Positions 60,576-64,000 of a stretch of 64,000 nucleotides of DNA are shown here, piece by piece. The notes beneath the pieces were generated by a model. That model saw only the letters and a program-made list of their open reading frames with translations. It did not search any database and was not told the DNA's origin. This DNA comes from Propionimicrobium sp. PCR01-08-3 (GTDB lineage Bacteria; Actinomycetota; Actinomycetes; Propionibacteriales; Propionibacteriaceae), in NCBI RefSeq assembly GCF_030286045.1, contig NZ_CP127390.1, positions 2,125,482 through 2,189,481 of the forward strand. Reading direction: 5' to 3'. Position 1 is the stretch's first letter. Each line of letters begins with the position of its first letter. The translations under genes and the position numbers were made by a program.

Positions 60576-61868
60576 CTAATCGAGTTCCAGGAACCCCTTG
60601 GTCACCAGGGCAAAACCTTCGAGATCGCTCGCCGCGCACAATTCTCGTGCCGAATGCATGCCCACCACCGGAACTCCTGCGTCCACTGTTCGGATGCCGA
60701 GCCTTGTCGCCAGCAGCGGCCCGAGGCTCCTGCCGCCCGGCACATTGTTGTTGTTCACGAAGACCTGGTGCTCCACCCCCGCGCTCTTGCAAGCCCGAAC
60801 CCAATACGTGGTGGATGCGGCATCGGTCGCATAGCGCATCGGCGCACTCCACTTCAGTACCGGACCCGAACCCAGCCGCGGCTGCACCACCGGGTCATGA
60901 CGATCGGATCGGACAGGATGCACGCCGTGCGCAACATCCGCCGATAGCGCGGCTCCGCGCGCAACCCAGGCCAGATGAGCGTCCTCGTCATGGCCGTGCG
61001 CAAGACTCAGCCGGCGCAAGACCTGCGGCAAGAACGGCCCGGACGCGCCACTGGGCGTGCCCGACCCGATCTCCTCGTGATCGAAGGCCGCCAGCACCTG
61101 AACGTGATCGGTCGGCTCCGCTTGGGTGAACCCGATGAGCTCGGGGAAAACCGACGCCAGATTGTCGAGCCGGTAGGACGCCACCAGTTCGCCATGTATG
61201 CCGATGAGCGCGGGTTCCTCGGCCGGGACGAAGAAGAGTTCTTCGGCCAAGACATCGTCGGCGTCCAGTCCTAGTTGTGCCGCCGCAACGGCAATCACCG
61301 AGTCTGCCGAACCGGCTGGCCCGCTCGCACCAGTGGCCTCCAGACCGAGCACGGCGTTGAGGTCTCGCTGAGCGTCCACGCTCAGATCTTTGCGCAGGCT
61401 CGCGTCCAAATGCACAGCCAGGCTGGGAATGCGCGCTATCGCAGGTGTGCGGACGAGATGAGTCCGGCCTTCGGTATCGATGAGGCGGCCGGCTATCATC
61501 AGATCGCGATCGAACCAGGTCGCCAAGATGGGGCCGCCATAGATCTCGGTTTCGGCAAGCCGGAATCCTGCACGAGAGAATTCACCTACCGGCTTCACCT
61601 TCAGCGCAGGTGAATCGGTGTGGCATGCGACCACCCGCAGCGCGGTGCGGGCGGTCCAGTCCGAAGGTTGGCGCCACGCGATCAACGCCCCGTCCCGGCG
61701 GACGAATCCATTGGCCGGGAGAGCGTCGGACCATCGCTCGGTCTCGTCGACCTCGACGAACCCTGCGGCCCTCAGCCGAGCGCTGATGGCGGCAACGGCG
61801 TGATACGAGGTGGGTGAATCCTTGACGAAATCGAGGAAGGTTGTCGCGTGAGCGTCGGAAGCAGGCAT
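60576..61868 (-). CDS. M18 family aminopeptidase (aspartyl aminopeptidase type)
   Basis: A 430-residue di-zinc aminopeptidase. Metal and catalytic residues are in VACHTDSPALK, FDHEEIGSGT, GVHPVRSD and VVGMHSARELC. NNNNVPGGRSLGP and STTYWVRACKSAGV match the family's substrate and oligomer loops. It forms dodecamers in relatives and removes N-terminal acidic or hydrophobic residues from peptides in the cytosol. Length and the ATG 61868 are standard. Confidence 0.93.
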   Translation of the reverse strand: MPASDAHATTFLDFVKDSPTSYHAVAAISARLRAAGFVEVDETERWSDALPANGFVRRDGALIAWRQPSDWTARTALRVVACHTDSPALKVKPVGEFSRAGFRLAETEIYGGPILATWFDRDLMIAGRLIDTEGRTHLVRTPAIARIPSLAVHLDASLRKDLSVDAQRDLNAVLGLEATGASGPAGSADSVIAVAAAQLGLDADDVLAEELFFVPAEEPALIGIHGELVASYRLDNLASVFPELIGFTQAEPTDHVQVLAAFDHEEIGSGTPSGASGPFLPQVLRRLSLAHGHDEDAHLAWVARGAALSADVAHGVHPVRSDRHDPVVQPRLGSGPVLKWSAPMRYATDAASTTYWVRACKSAGVEHQVFVNNNNVPGGRSLGPLLATRLGIRTVDAGVPVVGMHSARELCAASDLEGFALVTKGFLELD

Positions 61869-62051
61869 GGCCTCAGGCTAGACCACCATCCGGTGTCACA
61901 CCGGAAGGTGCTGAGGCTGCCCTCCGACGCCCACGCCGTGGCAGGGGCAGGTGGGCGTGGTCTCGATGAAGAGATCGGGCTGAACTTTCGCCGACGCAAT
62001 GAGCTGAGCTCGCGACTGCTGCATCGGCCGGCGAAAGCCCTGGCGGTCATC

Positions 62052-63185
62052 TCACAGCGACATGTTGATGACCGCGCGTCCGGTGATCTCACCCTTGCGC
62101 AAGGCGGCATAGCCCTCGGCCACCTTGTCGAGTGGGAGTTCACGAGTGACGATGTCCTGGTAGCGGATGACGCCGGCCGCCGCCAGCCGGACGACCTCAG
62201 GTAGATCCTGGCGAGTGTGGGCGCCGTAGGAACCGATGATCGACATCGACCGGCGCACCGTGCGGTTGATCTCGACCTCTGCGGTCTGGACGCCGGCGCC
62301 GAGCCCGATCGGGACCATGCGTCCACCGTCGCGCAGGCAGTCGAGAGCGGACGCCCAGGTTTGGGGACGCCCCAGCGCCTCGAAGGCAACGTCGACGCCC
62401 ACGCCACCGGTGAGCTCCAGAACCTTCTCGCGTACCGATTCCGTCGAGGAGTTCACGACATCAGTTGCCCCCAGCCCCTTGGCGACGGCGAGCTTGTCGT
62501 CGGCCACATCAATGGCGATGACCTGTTTGGCGCCGAACGCGCTGGCGATCTGGATGATGTTGGAACCGACTCCGCCGGTCGCGACCACCGCCACGGACTC
62601 GCCGTAGCGCAGGTCGGCACCGCGGCGCACCGCGCCGTAGGCCGTCATCGCAGCGCACCCGAGGATGGCACCCTTGATCGGGTCGATGTCATCGGGCACA
62701 ACGGCGACCGAGGTCGCCGGAATCACGCAGTATTGTGCGAGACCGCCCATCGAGTACATGGCGATCGGTTCGCCGTCGAGCGACGCGAGCCTGGTGGTGC
62801 CGTCGTAGAGCTTGCCTTCGAGGCGGTTGAGGCTGAAGAAGGGATCGCATAGGTCGTCTCGGCCACGAGAACACGCCTCGCATTGACCACACGGCATCAA
62901 GAATCCGCCGGCCACCCGCTGGCCGGTCTGCAAACCGGTGTGCTCATTTCCGGGTCCGACCTCGACGATCTCGCCGGCGACCTCATGACCGAGTACGGCC
63001 GGCAGCGGAAAGGCGATAGCGCCGGAGATCACGTGTAGATCGGAGTGGCACAGCCCGCAACCGGAAACCTTGACCAGCACCTCGCCGGCTTTCGGGTGCG
63101 GAGTGCGGATCTCCTCGATCTCCAAGCCCTTGTCGATGTCCCGCAGAACGGCGGCCCGCATCGTCGTCGGAATAGCTTCTGCCAT
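62052..63185 (-). CDS. Zinc-dependent alcohol dehydrogenase, medium chain
   Basis: A 377-residue MDR-family dehydrogenase. The catalytic zinc ligands are Cys in GCGLCHSDLHV and His/Glu in VLGHEVAGEIVEVG. The structural zinc Cys cluster is CGQCEACSRGRDDLC. The cofactor loop is VVATGGVGSNIIQIA with Asp in AIDVAD, so NAD(H) is preferred. The class III/long-chain alcohol or formaldehyde-type group is closest. The ATG 63185 is the family start; a longer frame upstream is rejected. It is divergent from the mmsA-like gene, and the two could act in sequence on an alcohol or aldehyde. Confidence 0.93.
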   Translation of the reverse strand: MAEAIPTTMRAAVLRDIDKGLEIEEIRTPHPKAGEVLVKVSGCGLCHSDLHVISGAIAFPLPAVLGHEVAGEIVEVGPGNEHTGLQTGQRVAGGFLMPCGQCEACSRGRDDLCDPFFSLNRLEGKLYDGTTRLASLDGEPIAMYSMGGLAQYCVIPATSVAVVPDDIDPIKGAILGCAAMTAYGAVRRGADLRYGESVAVVATGGVGSNIIQIASAFGAKQVIAIDVADDKLAVAKGLGATDVVNSSTESVREKVLELTGGVGVDVAFEALGRPQTWASALDCLRDGGRMVPIGLGAGVQTAEVEINRTVRRSMSIIGSYGAHTRQDLPEVVRLAAAGVIRYQDIVTRELPLDKVAEGYAALRKGEITGRAVINMSL

Positions 63186-63661
63186 GTCGCGCTCTTTCTC
63201 TTGTCCGAAGGTGTCGGCTCCGTGCTGAGCCGCATCACGTGACGATGGATGGCCCGGTCCCCTATGAGCTGCAGTCAGCTGGTGATCTCGCACGCTCTGG
63301 CGTCATCGCTGTGGGCGCCGAACTCCTTCGTCCGAGCTAAAGCATAGCCAGCCGCATCACGAATAGCCATCCAAGAAAGAAGATTTGTAACTACCAACAA
63401 CGAGCGGCTCTTCACATACTTCAGATTCTCTGAGTCCTGATTATCATTCCTTGTCACACTGGTTCAAGTACGCCAATAACAGATTCACTCGAGCACCACA
63501 TCAACCACCTGACGAAGCACGCACCCCACACGTCTAGCAACATGTAACGACATTTGCTAAGGTGGTTTTCGGCAGCCGCAAGTCGCCTCCGATGACGCGA
63601 CAACTCGAAGCCACAATGGCCGGCGACCGCCGAGTCCTTCAACGATGAAAGATGAGGAACT
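63186..63661. other. Divergent promoter region, no gene seen
   Basis: A 476-base region between two divergent starts, more AT-rich than its surroundings from about 63330 to 63560. No RNA gene or protein is supported. The promoters for the alcohol dehydrogenase and the mmsA-like gene must lie here, but I could not fix convincing boxes. Confidence 0.4.
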
Positions 63662-64000
63662 ATGGTGAGGACGATTGAGCACTGGATTGATGGTGCCTAC
63701 TACCAGGGCAATCCGGCATCAACCTTTGACGTACACAACCCCGCTACCGGTGAGGTGAGCGCCGAACTGTTACATGCGAGCGCTGAAGACGTCGATCATG
63801 CGGTCAAGGTCGCACGCCGCGCGCAGCAGGAATGGAGTCATTACTCGCTGGCCAAGCGGCAGGCGATCATGTACAAGATGCGCCAGCTGGTCTTGGATCA
63901 CCAGGACGAGATGGCCCAGATGATCGTCGCCGAACATGGCAAGAACTACTCGGATGCGATCGGCGAGATCCAGCGTGGACGCGAGACATTGGACTTCGCG
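63662..64000 (+). CDS. mmsA: Methylmalonate-semialdehyde dehydrogenase (CoA-acylating), start only
   Basis: The first 113 codons of an aldehyde dehydrogenase that runs off the window. The N-terminal IEHWIDGAYYQG, NPATGEVSAELLHASAEDVD, KRQAIMYKMRQLV and AEHGKNYSDAIGEIQRGRET are the MmsA/IolA pattern, so it probably converts methylmalonate or malonate semialdehyde to propionyl- or acetyl-CoA. The catalytic Cys is outside the window. ATG 63662 has GAGGA upstream. It pairs functionally with the beta-hydroxyacid dehydrogenase at 25681. Confidence 0.85.
   Translation, partial: MVRTIEHWIDGAYYQGNPASTFDVHNPATGEVSAELLHASAEDVDHAVKVARRAQQEWSHYSLAKRQAIMYKMRQLVLDHQDEMAQMIVAEHGKNYSDAIGEIQRGRETLDFA

Overview
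The window is 64 kb of a high-GC Gram-positive chromosome. It belongs to an actinobacterium, most likely of the family Propionibacteriaceae. The support is the mutA-mutB-meaB methylmalonyl-CoA mutase cluster, frequent GTG and TTG starts, apparent leaderless genes, the 16S sequence, an rRNA operon with no tRNA in its 16S-23S spacer, and a pyrG-nudix-xerD gene order common in actinobacteria. The genus cannot be fixed from the sequence alone.

Layout. 1-1439: the 3' part of a putP Na+/proline symporter and the C-terminal scrap of a TraX-like gene. 1569-8008: a complete type II-C CRISPR-Cas locus. It holds an array of 24 repeats (the first half-degenerate), cas2, cas1, a compact cas9 of 1137 codons and an upstream tracrRNA with its own promoter and terminator hairpin. 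Each repeat ends in an extended -10 box, so the array is probably transcribed from its own repeats and runs head-on towards the cas genes. 8269-20302: metabolic genes, namely an aldo/keto reductase, RarD-like permease, aldehyde dehydrogenase, transketolase, phosphoribosyltransferase, citrate synthase, lipid kinase and a GH15 enzyme. 20366-26580: meaB, mutB and mutA, overlapping and preceded by a structured leader, plus a beta-hydroxyacid dehydrogenase. 26827-34047: a patatin, then a probable glucuronide/hexuronate cassette (GH2 enzyme, GntR regulator, TRAP binding lipoprotein, mannonate dehydratase), then pyrB. 34257-41404: a tight string on the minus strand. In transcription order it is an 816-residue protein with a 425-residue Arg/Gly/Ser/Asp-rich tail, a HAD phosphatase, a small unknown protein, tlyA, nadK and recN. 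41719-47348: a 16S-23S-5S rRNA operon on the minus strand with terminator, processing stem, boxA-like leader and candidate promoter. 48035-64000: xerD, a nudix hydrolase, pyrG, a LigC-type DNA ligase, a Mug-type glycosylase, a BCCT transporter, an internally deleted SDR gene, a MazEF-like toxin-antitoxin pair, ychF, a membrane protein, an M18 aminopeptidase, a zinc alcohol dehydrogenase and the start of an mmsA-like gene.

How the parts fit. The mutase genes are the conversion between succinyl-CoA and methylmalonyl-CoA. The beta-hydroxyacid dehydrogenase beside them and the mmsA-like dehydrogenase at the right edge could feed propionyl units into that pathway. The CRISPR locus looks complete: adaptation genes, a Cas9 with all catalytic residues, tracrRNA and uniform repeats. 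Its regulatory DNA is its most interesting part. The Arg/Gly-rich protein, co-transcribed with an rRNA methyltransferase, is the best candidate here for something not well described.
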